From Pedobacter arcticus A12 (GTDB taxonomy: Bacteria > Bacteroidota > Bacteroidia > Sphingobacteriales > Sphingobacteriaceae), in assembly GCF_000302595.1 (NCBI RefSeq), contig NZ_JH947127.1:310001-374000 (forward strand): a stretch of 64,000 nt of DNA. The letters run 5' to 3'. Under the pieces are notes generated by a model, which saw only the letters and a program-made list of their open reading frames with translations, was not told where the DNA came from and did not search any database. Of this stretch, positions 45,937 to 52,747 are shown piece after piece. How positions within the stretch are numbered: the first letter of the stretch is position 1; each line of letters starts with the position of its first letter. A program made the translations under genes and the position numbers.

Positions 45937-46561
45937 ATCGAGTAGACGGCTCTGCCAGAAACCTGACAGAGTGCGCCTCTCACACCACCGTACGTACGGG
46001 TCTCGTATACGGCGGTTCATCGAGCATACTGTAAGAGCTCTTTTCACCACTTACAGCTTTGTCGTAGTTTAAAATAAGGCTATACCGAGGTATTCCTTAT
46101 TGAATTTTTGACTACTCAATGTTCAGTCCTTCCTTGTTTGTGAGACCTGTGCCGTTTGATGGCACCTCGTTGCCCCAAGTACTATGACCTCTGCTGACTT
46201 CTCTTTGTGGCTAACTCGTAACCTAAGAGACCTCCCTCGGTAAGGTAAATACCCTTCTGTCTACTCCTGCTGAATCTACATAGTTGAGCTTTTGGTGTTC
46301 TTCAGACTTCGGTGTGATGTACCACCTCATCCACTCAATAATGCCTCTTATCCAGTTTCTGTTCAGTTTATACTGAGCGAAGTCGAAGTATCAGTGCAGA
46401 CGTTTGCAGTCTCGCTTACTTCAGTGTAAAGCTCACGCCAAACCACCTTGCGACTTGCTAATTCTTCCAGGCGTTACCCCAGCGAATAAGGGACTTAAAC
46501 CCTCTGGGTCTTTTATTCAATTTCTTGAAGAAAAGATTTATATTTACCATTCAAGGCGCAC
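45937..46561 (-). mobile_element. Group II intron A2, ORF-less derivative of type A
   Basis: 625 bp. Both ends match intron A1: GTGCGCC at 46561 and CTACTCGAT at 45937, with intact domain V-VI. The RT gene is missing and replaced by about 100 bp of unrelated sequence at 46019-46120 with a hairpin (AATAAGG/CCTTATT). A 28-bp insertion in domain I carries a dispersed repeat (46373-46388). It could splice or move only with a maturase supplied in trans. Confidence 0.8.
46373..46388. repeat. Dispersed repeat inside intron A2
   Basis: CTGAGCGAAGTCGAAG interrupts sequence that is continuous in intron A1 (TTTCTGTTCGTCAGTGCAG there), so this copy arrived after the introns diverged. Confidence 0.7.
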
Positions 46562-46691
46562 ACAACAGGTTTAAAAAATTGCGGGCGAAGTGGTTTTACT
46601 TCCTTCATCTGTTTTTATTAAGTTTGTGCGGGCAGACGAATTTCTTGCAAGTAATACCGCAACTTTCAAAACCCGCAAAACGTTATAAGCC
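46562..46691 (+). repeat. attC-like palindrome F, right part (end of cassette 5)
   Basis: The left core CAACCGCTA is at 44057-44065, separated by introns B1 and A2. Arms AGGTTT / AAACC and GCGGG / CCCGC, loop TTAAGTTTGTGCGGGCAGAC. It closes AACGTTATAAGCC with G at 46682. Confidence 0.8.
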
Positions 46692-46724
46692 ATATTTCCT
46701 CGACAAAACTTCATTACTTTAGAC

Positions 46725-46761
46725 ACATAAGTTTCTTTTTAACGAAACTTATGTATATTTG
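46725..46761 (+). promoter_or_regulatory. HigBA operator and promoter
   Basis: ACATAAGTTTC (46725-46735) and GAAACTTATGT (46744-46754) form a perfect 11-bp inverted repeat with an 8-nt spacer. TATATTTG at 46754-46761 matches the TAnnTTTG -7 box and begins at the end of the repeat, 23 bp before the toxin start. A HigA dimer bound here would block transcription. Confidence 0.7.
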
Positions 46762-46783
46762 TTCAGAAATAATATTTGACTGA

Positions 46784-47140
46784 ATGGACAAACTTTTTGA
46801 GATTATTATCTTAGAGGAAGTACTTGAATTTTTAAAGGGCTTACAGAAAAAACATTCTGAGAAAATCTTATATAATATCAGAAAATCTCAAGTTGAACTA
46901 GACTCTGAACTCTTCAAAAAATTAAATAATGAGATTTGGGAATTCCGAACTTTGTATCAAGGACTTCAATATAGACTGCTAGCTTTTTGGGATAAAACGT
47001 CTGAAAATCAAACATTTGTTGTATCGACACATGGATTTGTGAAAAAGCGAAGTAAAGTTCCAGACAATGAGATTCAAAAAGCAATGCAGATTAGAGAAAA
47101 ATATTTAATAGAAAAAGGACTAAAGAATAAAAAGAAATGA
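46784..47140 (+). CDS. HigB-type (RelE/Gp49-like) toxin (cassette 6)
   Basis: 118 residues. FEIIILEEVLEFLKGLQKKHSEKILYNI and IWEFRTLYQGLQYRLLAFWD are the signature of the phage-derived Gp49-like HigB family, followed by FVVSTHGFVKKRSKVPDNEI. These are ribosome-dependent mRNA interferases. It precedes its antitoxin (toxin-first order) and overlaps it by 4 bp (ATGA). Confidence 0.87.
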   Translation: MDKLFEIIILEEVLEFLKGLQKKHSEKILYNIRKSQVELDSELFKKLNNEIWEFRTLYQGLQYRLLAFWDKTSENQTFVVSTHGFVKKRSKVPDNEIQKAMQIREKYLIEKGLKNKKK

Positions 47141-47451
47141 AAACATACACATTAGACGAAGTACAGGACAGAATTATCGGGGAAATCGGAACTACTGACC
47201 GTGATTTCTTTGAATATGAACTTCAAATGAATTTAATAGGTAAAGCCATTAAACAGACAAGACAAGAACGGAACCTGACACAGGAAGAACTTGGGAAGCT
47301 AATAGGGGTTCAGAAAGCACAAATTTCCAGACTCGAAAATAACGCAAGCAACGTGACAATGGATACTCTAATGAGGGTTTTTTCTGCATTGAAAGCAAAG
47401 GTGAAATTGCATGTAGAACTTGCAAATCTGAATATAAATGTGGGCAAATAA
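47137..47451 (+). CDS. HigA-type XRE antitoxin (cassette 6)
   Basis: 104 residues. The HTH is at 35-90: IGKAIKQTRQERNLTQEELGKLI and VQKAQISRLENNASNVTMDTL. It neutralises the preceding toxin and likely represses the operon through the palindrome at 46725. The stop lies 3 bp before the attC core of this cassette. Confidence 0.88.
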   Translation: MKTYTLDEVQDRIIGEIGTTDRDFFEYELQMNLIGKAIKQTRQERNLTQEELGKLIGVQKAQISRLENNASNVTMDTLMRVFSALKAKVKLHVELANLNINVGK

Positions 47452-47462
47452 TACGGCTTATA

Positions 47463-49333
47463 GTCGAGTAGGCAAAGGGGGATTTCACCCCTAAACCTCT
47501 CACAGAACCGTACGTGAACCTCTCAATTCATACGGCTCTTGTTATACAGTCGATAAAATCTAAATAGTATTTAGACCAGTTTGTATCCCAATTCCCAATG
47601 ATAGAACAGGGTCGGATATGATTTTGTAATATACCTTAGCCATTTTACGGCTTTGACTTTGCTTCCTTTGAAGCGTTTATACTTGTTCAATATCCAACCA
47701 ATCATACGATGATGTAGATAATAAAACACAGGATGCAAGCTCTTTCTGCTTATCTTTCCATAATATTGAATCCAACCTCGAATCTTAGGATTCAACAGAT
47801 TTGCTAAATCCTGTATCCCACGCTGAGTTTTATTATGGAATCCAAGTGTACGCAGTTCTCCCGTGATTCGAACTTTCGACTTTCGGCTCATTTTACAGTC
47901 AAACTGAAGAAAGCTTCCGCCGTTTTTCAATTTGAACCTTATTGGCTGAAAACTGAAACCCAAGAAATCGAACTGCACAGGATGCCCTTTGAGGGCTCTA
48001 CCATCCTTCTTGCAGTACACTATTCTAGTCTTTTCAGGATGTGCGGTCAGACCGCACTCTTTCAGACGTTCTTTTAGAACTGCAAGTGTACGGACAGCTT
48101 CCTCATGGCTTCTGCAATGAACGATCATGTCATCTGCATAACGCACCATTTTTACCTCCGGACAGTATTTCTCCATCCATTTATCCACACAGTAATGCAA
48201 ATATAGATTAGACAGCAATGGGCTGATTACCCCTCCTTGAGGTGTTCCCTTGCCCGTGGATATCTTAACTGTTCCATCTTCTAGTATTACTGGAGCTTCC
48301 AGCCACCTTTTGATGTAGAGCAACACCCACTTCTCCGAAACATGTCGCTCCAAAGCTTTCAACAGAAGGCGATGGTCAACATTCTCAAAGAATTCTTGTA
48401 TGTCCAAATCTACCACCCAACTATATCGCAGTACGTTTTGACGTACAATCTCAATAGCTGTATGTGCACTCCTGTTGGGACGGTATCCATAAGAGTTTTC
48501 AGAAAATATGGATTCCAACCTAGGTTCAAGGTACTGCTTTACCACTTGTTGAGCGATTCTATCATTTACAGTGGGAATACCCAATGGTCGGGTTTTGCCC
48601 CCAGCCTTGGGAATATTGACCCGCTTTACCGCAGGTGCAAAATAACTTCCTGACGCCAGTCTATTCCATACTTTGTACAGTTCCTTGGAACGTACACTAT
48701 CGAATTCCGATAGGGTTTGATGGTCTATCCCAGCACTTCCTCTGTTACTTTTCACCTTCTTGTAGGCCACCCACACCATCTCCTTGGTTATGGGGATCGA
48801 CTTTGTTTGTTCTTTAAAAATCATCCTTACAATTTTAAGTTGTTCTTAAATATTAAACTGTACAACTGAAGTCCTTCGCTCCCTTCCCATTACAGAAATT
48901 TCAACGCTACTACAACTTCATCCGCAACCTATATGCTCATTAGTAATCGACTCACAGGTATTTCCTGCTTGTGTTTTCCTTTTAGCATAGCACATAGGCT
49001 TCCTGTGGTTCCAAAAAATAAAGCCTGGATAGAAGTCATGCCCTCTTTATGACGGTTGCCGTATAGACAGTAATTAGGCGCCTTCTATACTTATCCCTGA
49101 CTCCTCGATATGAATCGGGTTTTGACAACAACTGGTCATTTCGTCACTTCATCGAAAGGTTCGCTTTCGCTCATCTCTTCTATCCTTACCTGACTATTTT
49201 AAATAGCCTTTTCTTTTATCGCTTCACACACCTTTGTCGCCTTAGATGAGTCATAAAAGTGGTTTGATGAGTTTCCCTAAAAACCCTCATCGGAGGACCT
49301 ACCTCCATCTTTATCATAGCTCACACAGCACAC
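47463..49333 (-). mobile_element. Group II intron B2, second copy
   Basis: Matches intron B1 at a fixed offset of 3,397 bp with no difference that I see. It interrupts the attC core of cassette 6, CGGCTTATA (47454-47462). It too abuts a type A intron end at 49334. The match between the two loci spans 44064-46018 and 47461-49415, with one change inside the type A part (45957 A, 49354 G). Confidence 0.88.
47571..48824 (-). CDS. ltrA: Group II intron reverse transcriptase/maturase (intron B2)
   Basis: 417 residues, identical in sequence to the enzyme at 44174-45427, including RYADDMIVHC and the maturase domain. Identity through all frames points to recent spread or gene conversion. Confidence 0.93.
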   Translation of the reverse strand: MIFKEQTKSIPITKEMVWVAYKKVKSNRGSAGIDHQTLSEFDSVRSKELYKVWNRLASGSYFAPAVKRVNIPKAGGKTRPLGIPTVNDRIAQQVVKQYLEPRLESIFSENSYGYRPNRSAHTAIEIVRQNVLRYSWVVDLDIQEFFENVDHRLLLKALERHVSEKWVLLYIKRWLEAPVILEDGTVKISTGKGTPQGGVISPLLSNLYLHYCVDKWMEKYCPEVKMVRYADDMIVHCRSHEEAVRTLAVLKERLKECGLTAHPEKTRIVYCKKDGRALKGHPVQFDFLGFSFQPIRFKLKNGGSFLQFDCKMSRKSKVRITGELRTLGFHNKTQRGIQDLANLLNPKIRGWIQYYGKISRKSLHPVFYYLHHRMIGWILNKYKRFKGSKVKAVKWLRYITKSYPTLFYHWELGYKLV

Positions 49334-49655
49334 ATCGAGTAGACGGCTCTGCCAGAGACCTGACAGAGTGCGCCTCTCACACCACCGTACGTACGGGTCT
49401 CGTATACGGCGGTTCGAAATTAATGGGTTAATTTTCTTGTAGATTTCAAGCATCGACTGGTAACCTTCCTGTTTAAGCCGTTTAACCGTTATCGTAGTAC
49501 CCAATATTGGACTTTGCGCTATGCGCCAGCCTCCTTTTCTTGTCCTGTTCCATGCGTAGACGTGGTCGGCATCTACCCGCAAACGTATCAGGTTTTTCCG
49601 TTTACGTTCGGGCTTCTTCCTTTCGATAGCTATCGAAACTATCCAGATGCAGTAG
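49334..49655 (-). pseudogene. Truncated group II intron A3 with RT C-terminal remnant
   Basis: It has the type A 3' end (CTACTCGAT at 49334, domain V-VI) and about 70 codons of the RT C-terminus (KKPERKRKNLIRLRVDADHV, RKGGWRIAQSPILGTTITVK), diverged from A1. Compared with A1, the frame shifts after the NPLIS residues. Near 49621-49638 an 18-bp perfect palindrome (TTTCGATAGCTATCGAAA) is inserted. The 5' two thirds are lost at a junction near 49655 with an XRE gene fragment. Confidence 0.8.
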
Positions 49656-49835
49656 CGCGAAGAAACTCGAACAAAACTTGGAATGACACACGAGCAGCTT
49701 GCTGAAAAGTGTGGGGCCAATAAATCTTATATTTCTAGAATTGAAAATGATGCTTCTGACATCAGACTTTCTACGTTAATGAAAATCATTCAGAAAGGTT
49801 TAGGCGGACACTTAAAATTGACTGTTCAAATTTAA
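49656..49835 (+). pseudogene. XRE-type antitoxin gene, 5'-truncated
   Basis: The frame from about 49659 reads EETRTKLGMTHEQLAEKCGA, NKSYISRIENDASDIRLSTL, then MKIIQKGLGGHLKLTVQI and a stop at 49833. It is the HTH and tail of a HigA-like antitoxin with the first part lost at the junction with intron A3. ATG at 49683 lies in the middle of the HTH, so a functional product is unlikely. Confidence 0.75.
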
Positions 49836-49845
49836 GAGAAAACCC

Positions 49846-49945
49846 GTACTGGCTAACCACAGGTTTAAAAAAATGCGGGCGATTGCTCTCAATCCTTTAC
49901 AATCTTTCACTAATTTAGTACGGGCTCACAAACCGTTTCATTTAT
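49846..49945 (+). repeat. Partial attC-like palindrome G
   Basis: CTGGCTAACCACAGGTTT, TGCGGGCGATTG and TAATTTAGTACGGGCTCAC match the left arm and loop of sites D and F, but the right arm and GTTAG core are missing. It is the relic attC of the truncated XRE cassette. Confidence 0.65.
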
Positions 49946-50018
49946 TATTTTTAACTAATTTTGCTGTCTTTCTTAGAATAAAAAAAAAGCGAGATCAAAA
50001 AACTAAGTTGACCTTAAA

Positions 50019-50861
50019 ATGCCAATAGAAAACATACCAGAAAACTTTCTGAAAGGCGAAAACAAAAATCCAGATTTGTTTGTCTACGACTTTAAAATGA
50101 CCAATGATGTGGTAAAAAGTAAGGTCAATTTAGGAATGAATATGTTCAGCTTTTTACAAGTCGGGAAAAAGCAAGTCCATTTTGCGGGAACCACCGTAGC
50201 GGTAAACAAAGATCAATCTTTATTGCTAAAAAAAGGGAATTGGCTATGGACAGAACTTTTAGACACCGAAGCAGTTTATTACTGCAAACTCTTCTTTTTT
50301 TCTGAAAAAGTACTTACCGCATTTTTAGAAAAACATACCGCTGGAGGCCAAACAGCAAAAGATGAATCTCCTTATTTTACCATTAGAAACGATGCTTACA
50401 TCACTTCGTATTTAAATTCACTCACAACAATTAGTAACGCACCAAAAGCTTTTATGGATAATCTGTTGGCCGTCAAGTTTGAGGAACTGATGCTTTACCT
50501 GCTACAGAAATACGGGAGAAAATTTGAGCTATACCTCTACTCTTTAATCGTTAAAGAGACTTCTGCCTTTAAAAAAATTGTGGCGAGCAAAATACACGCT
50601 AATTTGAAACTAGAAGAAATCGCTTTTTTATGCAATATGAGTTTATCAACTTTTAAGCGCCAGTTTATAAAAGAATATAAGGTTTCGCCAGGGAAATGGT
50701 TACAAGAAAAGCGACTGCAAAAGGCAAAAGAAACCTTAGCACAAGGAGGTTTAAAACCTTCAGACATTTATTTTGACTTCGGTTATAGCGACCTTTCCAA
50801 TTTCAGTATCGCTTTTAAAAAGAAATTTGGATACAGCCCCAAGGAAACGCCCACAGAATAA
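50019..50861 (+). CDS. AraC-family transcriptional regulator
   Basis: 280 residues. The C-terminal 100 residues hold two HTH units (LEEIAFLCNMSLSTFKRQF, then PSDIYFDFGYSDLSNFSIAFKKKFGYSPKE in two parts). The N-terminus resembles the ExsA-like cupin part with SKVNLGMNMFSFLQVGKKQVHF. It lies 124 bp upstream of a HbpS-like gene that it may control. Its cassette membership is uncertain, as no intact site separates it from the array. Confidence 0.85.
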   Translation: MPIENIPENFLKGENKNPDLFVYDFKMTNDVVKSKVNLGMNMFSFLQVGKKQVHFAGTTVAVNKDQSLLLKKGNWLWTELLDTEAVYYCKLFFFSEKVLTAFLEKHTAGGQTAKDESPYFTIRNDAYITSYLNSLTTISNAPKAFMDNLLAVKFEELMLYLLQKYGRKFELYLYSLIVKETSAFKKIVASKIHANLKLEEIAFLCNMSLSTFKRQFIKEYKVSPGKWLQEKRLQKAKETLAQGGLKPSDIYFDFGYSDLSNFSIAFKKKFGYSPKETPTE

Positions 50862-50862
50862 G

Positions 50863-50900
50863 CTGAGCTTACTTACGCTCAGTACTGACCTTTTTTCATA
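50863..50900 (+). terminator. Possible terminator after the AraC gene
   Basis: CTGAGC pairs with GCTCAG around an 8-nt loop; TTTTTT follows only after 8 bases, so this is weak. Confidence 0.35.
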
Positions 50901-50984
50901 AGTTATTGAACTGTTTTGGTAAATTACGAGAAGGTGACTCCCCTATCTTTGTAATGATCGTAAACAACATTAAAACAGAACATT

Positions 50985-51383
50985 ATGAACATTACATTAG
51001 CACAAGCTGAAAAAATGATTGCTGTGGCAAAAGCAAAAGCAACATCAATCGATACGAAGATGAATATCGCAATAGTAGACGCAGGCGCAAATTTAGTAGC
51101 CTTCGGTCGTATGGATGGCGCTTGGTTGGGTTCACTTGATATCTCTATTAAAAAAGCAAAAACAGCTCGCTTTTTTGATATGAATACTGGTGTAATTGGA
51201 GAATTATCTCAGCCAGGAGGCTCTCTATTTAACATTGAACATTCTAACAATGGATTGATCACTTTCCCTGGTGGGATTCCTGTTAAAAATGCATCAGGTG
51301 AAATCATCGGAGCCATCGGCGTAAGCGGAAGCTCTGTTGAAAATGACCATGCTGTTGCAGAAGCTGGTGCTTTAGCTATTTAA
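50985..51383 (+). CDS. GlcG/HbpS-family heme-binding-like protein
   Basis: 132 residues, full domain. [32 protein letters not shown] in pieces, then [22 protein letters not shown] and [20 protein letters not shown] are the family signature. Members bind haem or act as accessory proteins of unclear function; no signal peptide. Closed by a strong terminator before the aquaporin gene. Confidence 0.85.
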   Translation: MNITLAQAEKMIAVAKAKATSIDTKMNIAIVDAGANLVAFGRMDGAWLGSLDISIKKAKTARFFDMNTGVIGELSQPGGSLFNIEHSNNGLITFPGGIPVKNASGEIIGAIGVSGSSVENDHAVAEAGALAI

Positions 51384-51403
51384 TTAAGACTGATTTTTTA
51401 TGA

Positions 51404-51435
51404 AGAGGATAATTGGAGACGGTTATCCTCTTTTT
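51404..51435 (+). terminator. Terminator after the HbpS-like gene
   Basis: AGAGGATAA pairs perfectly with TTATCCTCT around a 10-nt loop and is followed by TTTTCT. Confidence 0.87.
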
Positions 51436-51448
51436 CTATGAGATAAAT

Positions 51449-52090
51449 ATGAAAAAATATATTGCGGAATTTATTGGGACGTTTGCGTTGGTCTTTTGTG
51501 GTACAGGGGCAATAATTGTAAACCAGCAATCCGATGGAAGTTTAGGTTTAGTAGGAATCGCTTTAGCATTTGGGATCATAGTTAGCGCTATGATTTACAC
51601 TTTTGGAAATATTTCTGGGGCTCACATCAATCCATCGGTCACATTAGCCTTAGTCATAGGAAAACTGACAACAAAAAGAGAAGCTTTATTTTATATCTGC
51701 GCTCAAGTTCTCGGAGCTATTTTAGCAAGTGGTTTACTGAAATTCATGTTCCCCAAAAACTTAACCTTGGGGGCAACAATCCCTTCCGGCGAATTACTGC
51801 AATCATTTATTATAGAATCTGTTTTAACGTTTTTTTTAATGCTTACCATTTTAGGCGTGTCGTCTAAAAAGGAATTTTCAAATATAGCGGGACTCATCAT
51901 CGGATTAGTAGTTACTGGGATTATTATATTTGCAGGCCCTATTTCTGGAGCTTCATTTAATCCAGCAAGAAGTTTTGCACCAGCAATTATCTCGGGGAAT
52001 ATCACAGCACTTTGGATATACATTACTGCGCCAACTCTAGGTGCAATTTTAGCAATGTTGGTTTGGAGGTTATTTAACAAAACAGAGTAA
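51449..52090 (+). CDS. MIP-family aquaporin/glycerol channel
   Basis: 213 residues from MKKYIAEFIGTFALVF; the in-frame ATG at 51413 would lie inside the terminator loop. Six membrane helices with the two pore loops carrying SGAHINPSVTL and SGASFNPARSF. The first NPA is NPS, and the second is followed by RS, as in aquaporins rather than GlpF (NPARD). Water is the likely solute. Confidence 0.88.
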   Translation: MKKYIAEFIGTFALVFCGTGAIIVNQQSDGSLGLVGIALAFGIIVSAMIYTFGNISGAHINPSVTLALVIGKLTTKREALFYICAQVLGAILASGLLKFMFPKNLTLGATIPSGELLQSFIIESVLTFFLMLTILGVSSKKEFSNIAGLIIGLVVTGIIIFAGPISGASFNPARSFAPAIISGNITALWIYITAPTLGAILAMLVWRLFNKTE

Positions 52091-52192
52091 AACGAAAAAC
52101 TAACAGCTAGATAAAATTGCCGTCAATCCTTTACTTTTCATTAAATTAGTGTCTGCTTGTAGAATATCTACGTTAGCTTGGCAATTTTCTTA
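52091..52192 (+). repeat. Degenerate attC-like remnant H
   Basis: AACTAAC, then AAAATTGCC and GGCAATTTT as arms, loop TTAAATTAGTGTCTGCTTG, and ACGTTAGC. The parts recall site G but the order of the right core and arm is switched, so it is not a functional-looking site. Confidence 0.4.
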
Positions 52193-52256
52193 AACCCACC
52201 AAACTTCGCAACAGTACTTAACGAGTATGGAAACGCAATAAATAGATTCACAAAAT

Positions 52257-52637
52257 ATGTTCAAATATTTTTTACTTTGGTTCCCGATGATTGTTATTGC
52301 AATCATAAACGGCACTGCCCGAGATTTATGGTATAAAAATCACCTTAGTGAGTTAACTGCTAGACAGATTTCCACCTTTTTCTTAATTGTATTTTTAGCG
52401 ATCTATATTTTTTTGGTAATTAAAAAATATCCGCCACAATCAGAAAATCAATCTTTATTCGTAGGCTTATTCTGGCTGATTTTAACGCTTGGTTTTGAAT
52501 TCGGTTTTGGTCTTTTAAGAGGAAGTTCATGGAATCAATTGTTAGATGAGTATAATATTATGAAAGGACATATTTGGATTTTAATCCCTATTTGGATTAT
52601 TTCGGCTCCTTATCTGTTTTTTAAAATATTAAGATAA
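52257..52637 (+). CDS. Small four-helix membrane protein, unknown
   Basis: 126 residues with four hydrophobic segments (FLLWFPMIVIAIINGTARDLWY, FFLIVFLAIYIFLVI, LFWLILTLGFEFGFGLL, WILIPIWIISAPYLFF). The NGTARDLWY motif after helix 1 appears conserved in such Bacteroidetes proteins by my recollection. No function is known to me. Confidence 0.65.
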   Translation: MFKYFLLWFPMIVIAIINGTARDLWYKNHLSELTARQISTFFLIVFLAIYIFLVIKKYPPQSENQSLFVGLFWLILTLGFEFGFGLLRGSSWNQLLDEYNIMKGHIWILIPIWIISAPYLFFKILR

Positions 52638-52747
52638 AAATGTTAGCGAATCTCAAACTAAAAAAGAGCACTACTGTGTTGCTCATTGCTCCCAATGCCA
52701 TTCAAAGATTTGCGGTAGCACTTAAATATGATAGAAATAGAAAAGAT

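Larger units (their letters stand above)
35141..49945. mobile_element. Integron-like cassette array with group II introns in its attC-like sites
   Basis: A tyrosine recombinase gene is followed by an attI-like region and at least six cassettes. Each cassette boundary is a GTTAGCGG-like core at the 3' end of a 120-145 bp imperfect palindrome that opens with a CCGCTAAC-like core. Starts and ends of one cassette are complementary: for example TTATAAGCCATATT at the start of the HigBA cassette and AATACGGCTTATA at its end. Cargo genes are unrelated to each other. Three sites are occupied by antisense group II introns. No phage structural or conjugation genes are present, so a prophage or ICE is unlikely. 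Confidence 0.85.

Noticed and set aside
45849-46034. 61-codon plus-strand ORF, also at 49246
   Set aside because: It spans the structured ends of two introns on the opposite strand and has no coding character.
40322-48824. Reverse transcriptases as retrons, diversity-generating elements or Abi-type defence RTs
   Set aside because: All three have the maturase domain and lie between exact group II intron ends with domain V; no template/variable repeat pair or msr-msd structure is visible.
52640-52747. GTTAGCGAAT at 52644 as a further cassette boundary
   Set aside because: No complementary arm or central motif is found around it, so it is probably chance.
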